From positions 194,534-258,533 of the forward strand of contig JAGDMU010000007.1 in NCBI GenBank assembly GCA_017860615.1: a DNA stretch of 64,000 bases, in the 5' to 3' direction. The notes below the pieces were generated by a model. That model saw only the letters and a program-made list of their open reading frames with translations, was not told the DNA's origin and searched no databases. The DNA is from Pseudomonadota bacterium (GTDB lineage Bacteria; Campylobacterota; Campylobacteria; Campylobacterales; Sulfurospirillaceae). The translations under genes were made by a program, and so were the position numbers. This document shows positions 1-8,296 of the stretch, one piece after another. The stretch's first letter is position 1. Each line of letters opens with the position of its first letter.

Positions 1-457
1 TGATTTCACTTGCGACCATTAGCCCTTTACTCTGGCTAAAATACAGAGGCTTTTTACCAAAACGATCTCTCGCCATAAAAAGCTCTTGGCTCTTTCGATC
101 GTAAAGACAAAACGCAAACATACCATTGAGTTTTGAAAGCATGGCATGACCGAGTTTTTCATAAAGCTTTATGAGCACTTCTGTGTCACTCGTTGTTTTA
201 CATGTTAGGGCATATTCACGTTTGAGCGCTTCAAAATTATAAATTTCACCATTAAAAACAAGTGCGTAACGCTCATCTATCATCGGCTGGTTAGATCTAG
301 TATCAAGGTCAATGATGGAAAGCCTTGTATGCCCCATCAACACCTCTTTTTCACCCCATATACCTTGTGCGTCAGGTCCACGATGAGAGAGTGTATATAG
401 GGCTTTCTCAAAGCTCTGTTTGCTGTGATGACCGATGGCTGTTAAGATTCCGCACAT
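1..457 (-). CDS. Asparagine synthase (glutamine-hydrolysing) homologue, N-terminal part
   Basis: The gene starts at 457 and runs off the left edge, leaving 152 codons. The protein opens MCGILTAIG, so Cys2 is free to be the catalytic nucleophile of a class II glutamine amidotransferase. SHRGPDAQG (near residue 25), VFNGEIYNF and SDTEVL are the usual glutaminase-pocket motifs. The C-terminal synthetase domain with its SGGxDSS loop lies outside the window, so activity cannot be judged. The start overlaps the end of the GT4 gene by 16 bases. It is the first of three such homologues in this island, which points to amide formation on a glycan or precursor rather than plain asparagine supply; that role is inferred. 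Confidence 0.9.
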   Translation of the reverse strand, partial: MCGILTAIGHHSKQSFEKALYTLSHRGPDAQGIWGEKEVLMGHTRLSIIDLDTRSNQPMIDERYALVFNGEIYNFEALKREYALTCKTTSDTEVLIKLYEKLGHAMLSKLNGMFAFCLYDRKSQELFMARDRFGKKPLYFSQSKGLMVASEI

Positions 458-1599
458 TCCCTATTTTCCTTTTGTATCACACTTTCAATAAGTTCTATCC
501 ATTTTTTTTGACACACTTCATAACGATACACTTGAATGATTTTTTGAGCACCTTGCCCAAGTTGTGACCTGAGCATTGGCTCATTTTCAAAACGTACTAA
601 TGCGTGAGAGAGGGCTAATGTATCACTTCGATCAATATATAAAATTCCCTCTTTCCCATCAAATTCGCTCCATGAAGGCTCAAATTTGTACGCTACAACA
701 GCACATCCAAGGCTTAATGCTTCTAATAAAGCATTTGGCATTCCCTCATAATGCGATGAGAAGATAAACCCTTTGCATTTTTGCATGTACTTGTACGGGT
801 TGGCATCAAATCCGATAAAAAAAATGCGTTTTTGCAACCCATACTCCGCGACTAATGCTTCTACCCTAGCTCTGTCTTTGCCATCACCCACAAACACCAA
901 TGCACTTTGAAGTTTTGAGCTTGCTTGTGCATAAGCGTGTACCAGTTCATCTTGGGCTTTTTGCGTTGTATCAAACCGTCCAACATGCAGGAAAAATTCA
1001 CCCTCATAGGGAATAGGTTCTTGTGCTAATAAAAGCAACTTTTCCGTCTCAATGCCATTGGCGATGCTCAAAGACTCAATGCCAAGCATTCCAAGCTCAA
1101 CTCCAACACCGTGACTCACAGAGACAACCGCATGTGCTTTTGGGTAAAGCGCTTTGATCTGTGTTTCATAAAAAGAGCGTGGCAAAAGATGAATCAAACG
1201 ATCTTTATAGCCGTACTCCAAACTCACACGGGAAGAGACGATGGCTTTGGTCTGCGATGGTAAGGCTTGAAGGGTGCACAAACTGTTGTAATCTTCAAAA
1301 GCAATTACCACATCAAATGAAGCTTTTTCAAGTAGATTGCCCAATTCAAGGGAGCGTGCATCAAAGAGCATCTGCCCTATCTGTTCTAACTCCACGCTCT
1401 CTTTACCTGTAAGAGTGAGGGAGTGATGGGAAAGGGTTATGATCGAAATATGATTATCAAGGGGATAGGCTATTGCTTTCTCTTCAAAAAGAATCATCGT
1501 AACAGCATATATTTTTGCCAAGGTATTGGCAAGCAGTGCGACATTTTTTTGCACCCCGCCTAGGCAAAGATTGTGCGTGATAAAAGCTATTTTTTTCAT
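442..1599 (-). CDS. GT4-family glycosyltransferase
   Basis: This is a 385-residue GT-B fold transferase. I chose the ATG at 1599 because it gives MKKIAFITHNLCLGGVQK, a standard GT4 opening, and overlaps the upstream stop as ATGA; an earlier in-frame start would add 12 unlikely residues. The N-terminal glycine loop LGGVQKNV, the HVGRFD segment beginning the C-terminal nucleotide-binding half, and the E-x7-E motif in YEGMPNALLEAL are all present. The family moves a sugar from a nucleotide donor to a glycan acceptor with retention. Donor and acceptor cannot be read from sequence. Its place in the flagellin-linked cluster suggests cytoplasmic assembly of a flagellar or surface glycan. Confidence 0.88.
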   Translation of the reverse strand: MKKIAFITHNLCLGGVQKNVALLANTLAKIYAVTMILFEEKAIAYPLDNHISIITLSHHSLTLTGKESVELEQIGQMLFDARSLELGNLLEKASFDVVIAFEDYNSLCTLQALPSQTKAIVSSRVSLEYGYKDRLIHLLPRSFYETQIKALYPKAHAVVSVSHGVGVELGMLGIESLSIANGIETEKLLLLAQEPIPYEGEFFLHVGRFDTTQKAQDELVHAYAQASSKLQSALVFVGDGKDRARVEALVAEYGLQKRIFFIGFDANPYKYMQKCKGFIFSSHYEGMPNALLEALSLGCAVVAYKFEPSWSEFDGKEGILYIDRSDTLALSHALVRFENEPMLRSQLGQGAQKIIQVYRYEVCQKKWIELIESVIQKENRECAES

Positions 1600-2360
1600 G
1601 ACTTTTTTCGGGCAATCACAAAAAAATTGGGACAAAAATGCTTTGCAGGAATGAGATCAATCAGTAATCCTAAAAGGTTATTACCTATAAAAACACCTAA
1701 AATAAAAGGGAGCAACAAAGTATTGCGAAGAAAGCGAACACACGCCAATTTTTCCCAAATAAACCCATTAATAATCGAAAAAAGTGTCGTACCAAGATAC
1801 CCTTGATAGTGCCATTCAACAACCTCTAAGCCATACTTCTGAAGCAATGTGCGAAGTCCATACTCACTAAAACGATGAAAATCATATGGCGTAGCATGGG
1901 CTTGATAGATGAAAGGTACGGAGAGCAACATTACGCCCGCAGGCTTTAGAACACGGACTGCTTCACTTAAGGCTTTTTCATACTCAAAAACATGCTCTAA
2001 AACTTGCGTCATAACTACGGTATCCACATAAGCATCACCAAATGGAAGTGCCATAGCTTCGGCAACAACAAAGTTGGTTTTGGAGTCTTTAAACATATGC
2101 CCATGCGTCTTTTCACAATCGGTGATGATGTATTGCTCACACTGTGGCTCAAGATAGCGTTTATACGGCGCTTTCCCCGCTCCAATGTCCAAGCAAATTC
2201 CCTTAACGTGGGCTTTGGCTAGAAGCATTGAGCGTTTCATCTGCCGCCAATTGAGAAAAAATCCATCGCTGATATACACGTCTGGCGCATGGTATGCCCC
2301 TGTGAGAAAAGGGATCACTGTGTAGGCGCAAAAATGGTTAAATTGCAAAAGCGCTTTCAT
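1596..2360 (-). CDS. Class I SAM-dependent methyltransferase
   Basis: The product is 254 residues. Motif I reads LDIGAGKAPY near residue 57, an acidic strand end follows, and VLEHVFEYEKAL with VLKPAGVMLLSVPF are the post-I/motif III region typical of Methyltransf_11 proteins. The C-terminal segment near 213-237 is strongly hydrophobic and could dock the enzyme to the membrane. Both ends overlap neighbouring glycosyltransferase genes as ATGA, so translation is probably coupled. A role in methylating a sugar of the glycan is inferred from context; the substrate is unknown. Confidence 0.82.
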   Translation of the reverse strand: MKALLQFNHFCAYTVIPFLTGAYHAPDVYISDGFFLNWRQMKRSMLLAKAHVKGICLDIGAGKAPYKRYLEPQCEQYIITDCEKTHGHMFKDSKTNFVVAEAMALPFGDAYVDTVVMTQVLEHVFEYEKALSEAVRVLKPAGVMLLSVPFIYQAHATPYDFHRFSEYGLRTLLQKYGLEVVEWHYQGYLGTTLFSIINGFIWEKLACVRFLRNTLLLPFILGVFIGNNLLGLLIDLIPAKHFCPNFFVIARKKS

Positions 2361-3475
2361 CTTAAACCTTCAGGCTCAAATGCTAAAAGAAAGCGTTCAA
2401 CAAAATAACGTTGATCAAACGCTTCGACTCTTTGCCTTGCCCTTTTTGCTAATGTATCACCTAGATCAGGATTGCACAGTAGCTTTTCGAGTGCAAAAAC
2501 CATCTCTTCTACATTATAAGGATCACATAAAAGTCCATTTTCTTCATGTGTTATAAACTCTTTTATAGGTGCAATAGCACTTGCAACAATAGGTTTTTGT
2601 AACGTAGCAGCCTCTAAGAGGGCATTCGGAAACCCTTCAGAACAAGAGGGATGTATAAAAATATCCGCACGAGAGATATATGGATAAACATTTTTCTTAT
2701 TTCCAAGCAAACATACACTATCACTCAATGCAAGCGATACAATCATCTCTTCAAGCGCATGTCGCATCTCTCCTTCGCCAAGAATGATAAGCTTTAGGGG
2801 ATGGGTATAACGTTTTTGTAAAATTTGAAATGCCTGAAGCAACATAGGATAATTTTTTTCATAACTCAAACGCCCTACGGCAAGAATCGTTTTATCCTCA
2901 AAGAGTACTAACGCATCTTTAGGTATCACTTCTTGCGACAACGTTACAGTAGATGCAATATCGATAGGGTTATACAGTACTTCTATCTTCTGCGTATCTA
3001 TCTCATAATGCGCGACCAAATCATTCTTACTTGCAAGGCTATTGCAAATGATTTTTTGTGCATTGCCATAACACAGTTTCACTAAGCTTTTATTAATGGA
3101 AGGCTCTTTAAAGCACTCTATAACAGAAGAAATTTCACATCTAACCGAAAGCATGTACGGTTTTTTGTTCAATGTTGCGCAAAGAGACGTCAAATAATTC
3201 GCTGTAAAATCCATAAAACCAACGATAACATCATACTCTTGCATGGCGTTTGAGAGTTGATTCAATATGGGAAAAAGATTGGTTGTTATTTTCTCTTCTT
3301 CTTCAATAGCAAAATAGTATTCTACCCCTTCAACAAAAAAGTGCGATTCTGTGTTTTTAAGAACAAAAACGCCCACACGATCATATACAGGAAGAAGTGT
3401 TTTTGTAATGAGAGACAATACTTTCTGAGCACCGCCTGTTGACATTGTATCAATCACAAATAAAATTGATTTCAT
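2357..3475 (-). CDS. GT4-family glycosyltransferase
   Basis: This is a 372-residue GT-B glycosyltransferase. The start at 3475 gives MKSILFVIDTMSTGGAQKVL, the normal GT4 N-terminus, and overlaps the upstream asparagine synthase stop as ATGA; the longer reading frame adds 15 residues inside that gene. Visible motifs are TGGAQKV (N-terminal donor loop), AVGRLSYEKNYPMLLQAF (start of the second Rossmann half) and CSEGFPNALLEAA (E-x7-E). It should transfer a sugar from a nucleotide donor in the cytoplasm. Substrates are not readable. It belongs to the same coupled run as its neighbours. Confidence 0.88.
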   Translation of the reverse strand: MKSILFVIDTMSTGGAQKVLSLITKTLLPVYDRVGVFVLKNTESHFFVEGVEYYFAIEEEEKITTNLFPILNQLSNAMQEYDVIVGFMDFTANYLTSLCATLNKKPYMLSVRCEISSVIECFKEPSINKSLVKLCYGNAQKIICNSLASKNDLVAHYEIDTQKIEVLYNPIDIASTVTLSQEVIPKDALVLFEDKTILAVGRLSYEKNYPMLLQAFQILQKRYTHPLKLIILGEGEMRHALEEMIVSLALSDSVCLLGNKKNVYPYISRADIFIHPSCSEGFPNALLEAATLQKPIVASAIAPIKEFITHEENGLLCDPYNVEEMVFALEKLLCNPDLGDTLAKRARQRVEAFDQRYFVERFLLAFEPEGLR

Positions 3476-5313
3476 ACCATCCATACCTTCTTCCACATCA
3501 TATAAACCATAATAAACCATACTTTAGCAAAATCAACACGTGCATGAGAAAAAAATGCTTGACGAAGCTTTAAAATATAGGCTTGATTAAACTCTTCGCT
3601 GCGTGCTGCCTCTAGCAATAACGTATCGGTTAAGTCCTTAAAATCATTTCGACACCAAGATTCTAAGGGAACTCCAAATCCTTGCTTCTTACGATAAATA
3701 AATGATTCATCAAATGCCCCCCCTAAAAGAGCTTTTAGAGGTGCTTTGCCACCATGAGCCATTTTTGAATCCAAAGATTGAGAAAAAGCGTATTCCACCA
3801 AACGGTGATCTAAAAATGGCTCACGTGCTTCAATGGCAGAAGCACTTGTTGCACGATCCACTTTAACTAAAATATCATCTGGCAAATAATGCTCAAAATC
3901 GTACAGCATTAAGTTCTCTTCTATGGATTTTGGAACGGTGGAAAACAAAGGATGATAGTCCGCTAAATGATTAGCCTTCAAATCTTCTTTTCTAAAATGA
4001 CTTAAATCATTATAATAATGCTCCATAAAATGCTTTGCATGTAACGAATTTTTAATACGTAAAAATTTATCAATGCCCATTGCATAAGGTGTCTTAGAGA
4101 GGATCGAAACGCTCCGTTCAGGACTGAGTATAGATGTCATATATTTGAGGAAGCGTCTTTTTTGAAAATACGCATAGCGTTGGGGTGTTTGAGCATAACG
4201 ATCATATCCACCAAAAAGTTCATCAGCCCCATCGGCACTCAAAACAACTTTAACATAAGGCTTTACCGATTGCGCTAAAAAGTACGTCGCGATTGAAGAA
4301 CTATCTCCAAATGGCTCATCGTAAATATGTGGTAACAACGGGATAATAGTCTCAACATCTTTCTGTTGTAAGGTAAATTGCTCATGCTGCGTTCCAAAAC
4401 GTTGTGCCACATAGTGCGCATACGCAGATTCGTCATAGCTTTGATGGTCAAATCCAACAGTGAATGTATTAAGATGATACCCTTGCTCGGACAATAACAT
4501 TGTGACCAAAGAGCTATCAATTCCCCCGCTTAAGAAAACCCCAACAGGCACATCCGAGCGCATACGAGACGTAAAGCTATCGACCAATAATTCTTTTAAC
4601 GATACGCTCTTAGAGAAATCGTTATTAAAACTACTGCGTACATTCCAATAACACACTTTTTGGACACATTGATCTTTTTTAAGGATAAGATAATGCCCTG
4701 CTTCCAATTTATAACAATTTTCAAAAATAGATAAAGGCGCATCGATATAACCAAACATTAAAAAATTAGACAGAGCTTGCGTATTGATTTTTTTTTCAAA
4801 TTGGGGGTGAGCATGAAATGCTTTTAACTCAGAAGCAAACATAAAAAAATTTTCATTTTGATAGTAATACAATGGTTTTACACCCACACGATCACGTGCG
4901 ATAAACAATTGCTCCTCGACTGCATCCCAAATAGCAAAAGCAAACATACCTTGGAGTCGATCAAGGCATTTTTCTTTCCATTGCACATAGGCATAGAGAA
5001 GAACCTCTGTATCACTCGTACCTTTGAACGTGTATCCTAAGGCCTCAAGTTCTTGTTGTATGATTTGATAATTGTAAATTTCTCCGTTATACACAATAAC
5101 ATATCGCTTCGTTATATCCATCATAGGTTGATGCCCATTTTGTGACAAATCAATAATAGAAAGGCGCCGATGCCCTAAAGCGATACCACTTGGAAAACAA
5201 AATTCACCGCAGTCGTCAGGACCTCTATCCAACATTGTATCTCGCATAGCAACGATAACCTGTTTATCGGGTAATCCCGTCGAAAAATCCCAATACCCTA
5301 CTATGCGACACAT
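3472..5313 (-). CDS. Asparagine synthase (glutamine-hydrolysing) homologue
   Basis: This is a full-length, 613-residue two-domain protein. The N-terminal glutaminase domain begins MCRIVGYWDF; Cys2 is present, although the usual MCGI is MCRI. DRGPDD, VYNGEIYNY and GTSDTEVLL follow. The synthetase domain has the ATP-pyrophosphatase loop VFLSGGIDSS near residue 265 and LSADGADELFGGY further on. The family makes an amide by adenylating a carboxylate and adding ammonia from glutamine. In surface-glycan clusters such homologues are thought to amidate sugar acids. The start overlaps the preceding methyltransferase end by 13 bases. True asparagine synthesis remains possible. Confidence 0.9.
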   Translation of the reverse strand: MCRIVGYWDFSTGLPDKQVIVAMRDTMLDRGPDDCGEFCFPSGIALGHRRLSIIDLSQNGHQPMMDITKRYVIVYNGEIYNYQIIQQELEALGYTFKGTSDTEVLLYAYVQWKEKCLDRLQGMFAFAIWDAVEEQLFIARDRVGVKPLYYYQNENFFMFASELKAFHAHPQFEKKINTQALSNFLMFGYIDAPLSIFENCYKLEAGHYLILKKDQCVQKVCYWNVRSSFNNDFSKSVSLKELLVDSFTSRMRSDVPVGVFLSGGIDSSLVTMLLSEQGYHLNTFTVGFDHQSYDESAYAHYVAQRFGTQHEQFTLQQKDVETIIPLLPHIYDEPFGDSSSIATYFLAQSVKPYVKVVLSADGADELFGGYDRYAQTPQRYAYFQKRRFLKYMTSILSPERSVSILSKTPYAMGIDKFLRIKNSLHAKHFMEHYYNDLSHFRKEDLKANHLADYHPLFSTVPKSIEENLMLYDFEHYLPDDILVKVDRATSASAIEAREPFLDHRLVEYAFSQSLDSKMAHGGKAPLKALLGGAFDESFIYRKKQGFGVPLESWCRNDFKDLTDTLLLEAARSEEFNQAYILKLRQAFFSHARVDFAKVWFIMVYMMWKKVWMV

Positions 5314-6170
5314 TCAGCGGCTCTTTTATGCACTAAAAACTCATTACAGCCTAACCCAACGCATTTCAAATAAACAAACCATTTTTTGATCAATGATTTT
5401 GGATAAATCGCATCGTTGTATTTTGTTGGTGCGACCTTAACCGCTTCAAAGCCATAGGTTTTCCATGCACGAAGTGTCTGCTCAACGTTGATTGGCTCAT
5501 ACGGTAAGCCTCCTAACCAATCAATCACGTCAGTGATTTTATACATCCCTCTTGTTTTGTCATAAAAATTGAGACCTCTGCCTTTGCGAAGGTCTTCCAT
5601 CGTTAAAAACAGAGTGTAGCCTATCACGAGAAGAAATTTCATCAGTACGTTGGTTTGATTATAAAATGATTTGGCTTTTAACCACCATGCACTCGCTTCA
5701 GTTTGATTGTAAAGAGCGATGTATGCTAAACCATCAGGCTTAACCATACGGCTGGCATTGAACATAGCCACGTTAAGATTTCCAGTATGATGTAGCACAC
5801 CCCAAGAATAAAGAATGTCTGCTTTCTCTTTCCATTTTTCAACTGTCGTATGATCTAAAATAGAAGCTTCTTCAACCTCCCACAAAACATCCTTAGGAAT
5901 TAAATGCGCAAATTTTTTCTGTATCATCCGTGTAGCTTCTATACTTTTGGAATCCACATCTAACGATACAATATGTTTACATCCAAGAAGGGCAGCGCAC
6001 AAAGAAAAAATACCACTTCCACATCCTACATCAATAAATGTTTTATTATGAAACGTAAAATCTTCACCAAAAAATCGCACGAGCGATACTTTTGAATTTT
6101 CAATAATCGTTTCTGTCACGATATAGTTTACATACCGAAGCCAGTTTTTTCCAAATGAAAAGGTTATCAT
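5301..6170 (-). CDS. Class I SAM-dependent methyltransferase
   Basis: The product is 289 residues when started at the ATG at 6170, which forms a TGATG overlap with the upstream stop; a longer frame would begin inside the previous gene with a non-conserved stretch. FIDVGCGSGIFSL (motif I), SLDVDSKSIEA (acidic motif II) and SWGVLHHTGNL mark a small-molecule methyltransferase. It resembles the methyltransferase immediately upstream (both carry GVLHHT), so the two may be diverged relatives acting on related substrates. A role in glycan methylation is inferred from the operon. Confidence 0.82.
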   Translation of the reverse strand: MITFSFGKNWLRYVNYIVTETIIENSKVSLVRFFGEDFTFHNKTFIDVGCGSGIFSLCAALLGCKHIVSLDVDSKSIEATRMIQKKFAHLIPKDVLWEVEEASILDHTTVEKWKEKADILYSWGVLHHTGNLNVAMFNASRMVKPDGLAYIALYNQTEASAWWLKAKSFYNQTNVLMKFLLVIGYTLFLTMEDLRKGRGLNFYDKTRGMYKITDVIDWLGGLPYEPINVEQTLRAWKTYGFEAVKVAPTKYNDAIYPKSLIKKWFVYLKCVGLGCNEFLVHKRAAECVA

Positions 6171-7114
6171 CAGAGCACCACCTTTTGCCCTTTCATGCCT
6201 AAAAGGTAATGACATGGCTCAATTGCTTCAAATCCTTCTTCACTAAACCACCGATACACCTCATCAACATAGTGACGATTGATGTAGGTTGGGCTGTACA
6301 GATCATAGGTATTTAAGGCTCTTACGTGACGGTCTTTGTCCATCGCAATAGGAAATGTTTCCCTAAACGCGTGCCCTATAAAAGGGATTTTGTAGAGATA
6401 ATAGAGCCATGACGCGATAATCGAGAAGCGATACATTGCCATCGGTGACATTTTAGAGGTAATAAGTTTACGAATACGATCTTGATTGATACTCTTTTTA
6501 AGCCAGTAAGCCCCATAAAGCCACACGCTTAGAAGCCCTTTAGGTTTCACAAATGGTGCAATGGCTTGAAATGCTTGATGGGTATTTGGGGTGTGATGCA
6601 AAACTCCAAGAGAATAAACCACATCAAACGTGCTTTTTCGCAACGGTAAATGAAAGAGATTGGCTTGAATGATGGTAACATTTTCTAAATGCCCCACATT
6701 TTCATACGTAGCATCCACAGCACGACTCAAATCAACCCCAATGATATGTTTCGCACCAAACACTCTTGCACTAATATCTAAGTATGGCCCTGCCCCACAG
6801 CCAATTTCGAGCACTTCTTTATCAGCAATATCTTCTTTTTTAATCCCCATATACTGGTACATCTCATCTTCGGACATGATAGGTCGTTCATTTTTTACAT
6901 GTTTAAACAGATGCCACTCTTCACCAAAAGAGGCAACATACTCCTGATCACTCACAAAACGAGGGATAAAATGATGAATGGCAAACGATGCTTTGCATGT
7001 TGGACAAAAGAGCGTCCCCTCTTTAATGCGATTTTTCTCTTCAACGACATCATGAAGTTCAAAATCACACTGACATGTAGGACAAACCAAATACTCTAAT
7101 GCTTTTTTTTGCAT
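6170..7114 (-). CDS. Methyltransferase with N-terminal zinc-ribbon (Trm112-like) segment
   Basis: The product is 314 residues. Residues 1-50 form a Trm112-like ribbon with paired cysteines, LVCPTCQCDF and LFCPTCKASF, about 27 residues apart. The methyltransferase domain follows, with EIGCGAGPYLDI near residue 101 and YSLGVLHHTPN near 168. Such ribbon-methyltransferase fusions are common in sugar-modification clusters. It is the first gene after the multi-hairpin element at 7132-7258, so its 5' leader probably contains that element. It ends in a TGATG overlap with the next methyltransferase. Confidence 0.84.
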   Translation of the reverse strand: MQKKALEYLVCPTCQCDFELHDVVEEKNRIKEGTLFCPTCKASFAIHHFIPRFVSDQEYVASFGEEWHLFKHVKNERPIMSEDEMYQYMGIKKEDIADKEVLEIGCGAGPYLDISARVFGAKHIIGVDLSRAVDATYENVGHLENVTIIQANLFHLPLRKSTFDVVYSLGVLHHTPNTHQAFQAIAPFVKPKGLLSVWLYGAYWLKKSINQDRIRKLITSKMSPMAMYRFSIIASWLYYLYKIPFIGHAFRETFPIAMDKDRHVRALNTYDLYSPTYINRHYVDEVYRWFSEEGFEAIEPCHYLLGMKGQKVVL

Positions 7115-7131
7115 ACAACGTTCCTTCTTTT

Positions 7132-7258
7132 AATAGAGTTCTTGTAGAACTCTGAACACGCTTTTAAAGCAAAGCTCTAAAAGCTACGCTAACACTGGGT
7201 TTTCCTCGGCAGAAAGCCCATGCACCTTTGGTGCTAATTGAGTTCCGTAAGGACTCTA
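7132..7258 (-). repeat. Multi-hairpin intergenic element, copy 1
   Basis: This 127-base stretch fills the gap between the dehydratase stop and the methyltransferase start. On the minus strand it reads as five hairpins: 7256-7240 (GAGTCC/GGAACTC), 7234-7222 (GCACC/GGTGC), 7220-7196 (GGG.../...CCC arms), 7184-7160 (GCTTTTA/TAAAAGC arms, AAA loop) and 7153-7135 (AGAGTTC/GAACTCT). A close copy lies at 44015-44122 and shorter relatives at 35250-35322 and 42549-42652. All four are on the same strand as the gene just downstream. There is no U-tract terminator at its end. Confidence 0.8.
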
Positions 7259-8290
7259 ATGAATGACCTTTTTACCATCTTTAAGCATAATAGGCACTTG
7301 ACGCATCCAAATCTGCTTTTCCCACATCTCTTTATTGTTTTGATACCATTCAATGGTTTTACTAAGTCCCTCTTCAAAGACCACTTCAGGCTTCCACCCT
7401 AAGATACGCTCAATTTTTGACGTATCGGCAAGATGACAATCAACTTGTCCAGGGCGATCTTCATTGTAGATAATCTTCTCTTCGCCCACACCAAAAGCCT
7501 GTGCAACTTTGAGTGCGATCTCTTTAATCGAAATAGAACGCCCCGTGCCAAGGTTAAACACTTCGCCTTTCACTTTATCAAGGGGCGCTTTAATAATCGC
7601 ATCTAAACCTTTGCAAGTGTCATCCACATAAATCCAATCACGTGAGGCTTCACCTTGTCCATGCACGGTTAGCTTTTCATCTAAAAGCAGTGCTGTAATA
7701 AAACGAGGAATCGCTTTTTCAAGATGCTGACGTGCCCCATAATTGTTAAAAGGGCGAACGATGGTCGCTGGAATATCATAGGTATTGACATACGAATAGA
7801 CCAATCTATCCGCACCCACTTTAGCCGCAGCATACGGCGAAGCAGGGTTTAGCGGATGATTTTCATCCATAAAACTGCAATTCTCTGACGTACCGTAAAC
7901 CTCCGACGTAGAGATGTGAATAAACCGCTCAATGCTTTTTTTATGATTTAGTACCGCATTGGCAACCGTTTGGGTTCCAATAACATCGGTTTCAAAAAAG
8001 TTTCTATTATCGTAAATGGAGCGTGTGACATGTGTTTCTGCCGCAAAATGGACTACAATATCGCTGCGTGCGACAAGTTCTTCCACTAAAGCACTGTTGG
8101 TGACACTGCCATACCAAAATTCAAAACGCCCAGAGGTTTGATTGGGGCGAACTGGAAAGTTATCGACATTTCCCGCATACGTTAACAGATCCAATACGAT
8201 GATTTTAGCATCAGGATAGTGCTTAAAAAGATAATGTAAAAAGTTTGAGCCGATAAACCCAGCTCCACCAGTAATTAAAAAGGTTTTCAT
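7256..8290 (-). CDS. NAD-dependent nucleotide-sugar epimerase/dehydratase (RfbB-like)
   Basis: This is a 344-residue extended short-chain dehydrogenase. TGGAGFIGSNFL at the N-terminus is the NAD-binding GxxGxxG loop, LLTYAGNVDN and HFAAETHVTRSI resemble dTDP-glucose 4,6-dehydratase, and YAAAKVGAD carries the catalytic Tyr-x3-Lys. The catalytic strand reads STSEVYG where dTDP-glucose dehydratases have STDEVYG, so the substrate may be another NDP-sugar. Its likely job is to make a deoxy-keto sugar donor for the island. It ends at the hairpin element and follows the GNAT-radical SAM gene after 6 bases. Confidence 0.85.
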   Translation of the reverse strand: MKTFLITGGAGFIGSNFLHYLFKHYPDAKIIVLDLLTYAGNVDNFPVRPNQTSGRFEFWYGSVTNSALVEELVARSDIVVHFAAETHVTRSIYDNRNFFETDVIGTQTVANAVLNHKKSIERFIHISTSEVYGTSENCSFMDENHPLNPASPYAAAKVGADRLVYSYVNTYDIPATIVRPFNNYGARQHLEKAIPRFITALLLDEKLTVHGQGEASRDWIYVDDTCKGLDAIIKAPLDKVKGEVFNLGTGRSISIKEIALKVAQAFGVGEEKIIYNEDRPGQVDCHLADTSKIERILGWKPEVVFEEGLSKTIEWYQNNKEMWEKQIWMRQVPIMLKDGKKVIH

Positions 8291-8296
8291 CGTTCT

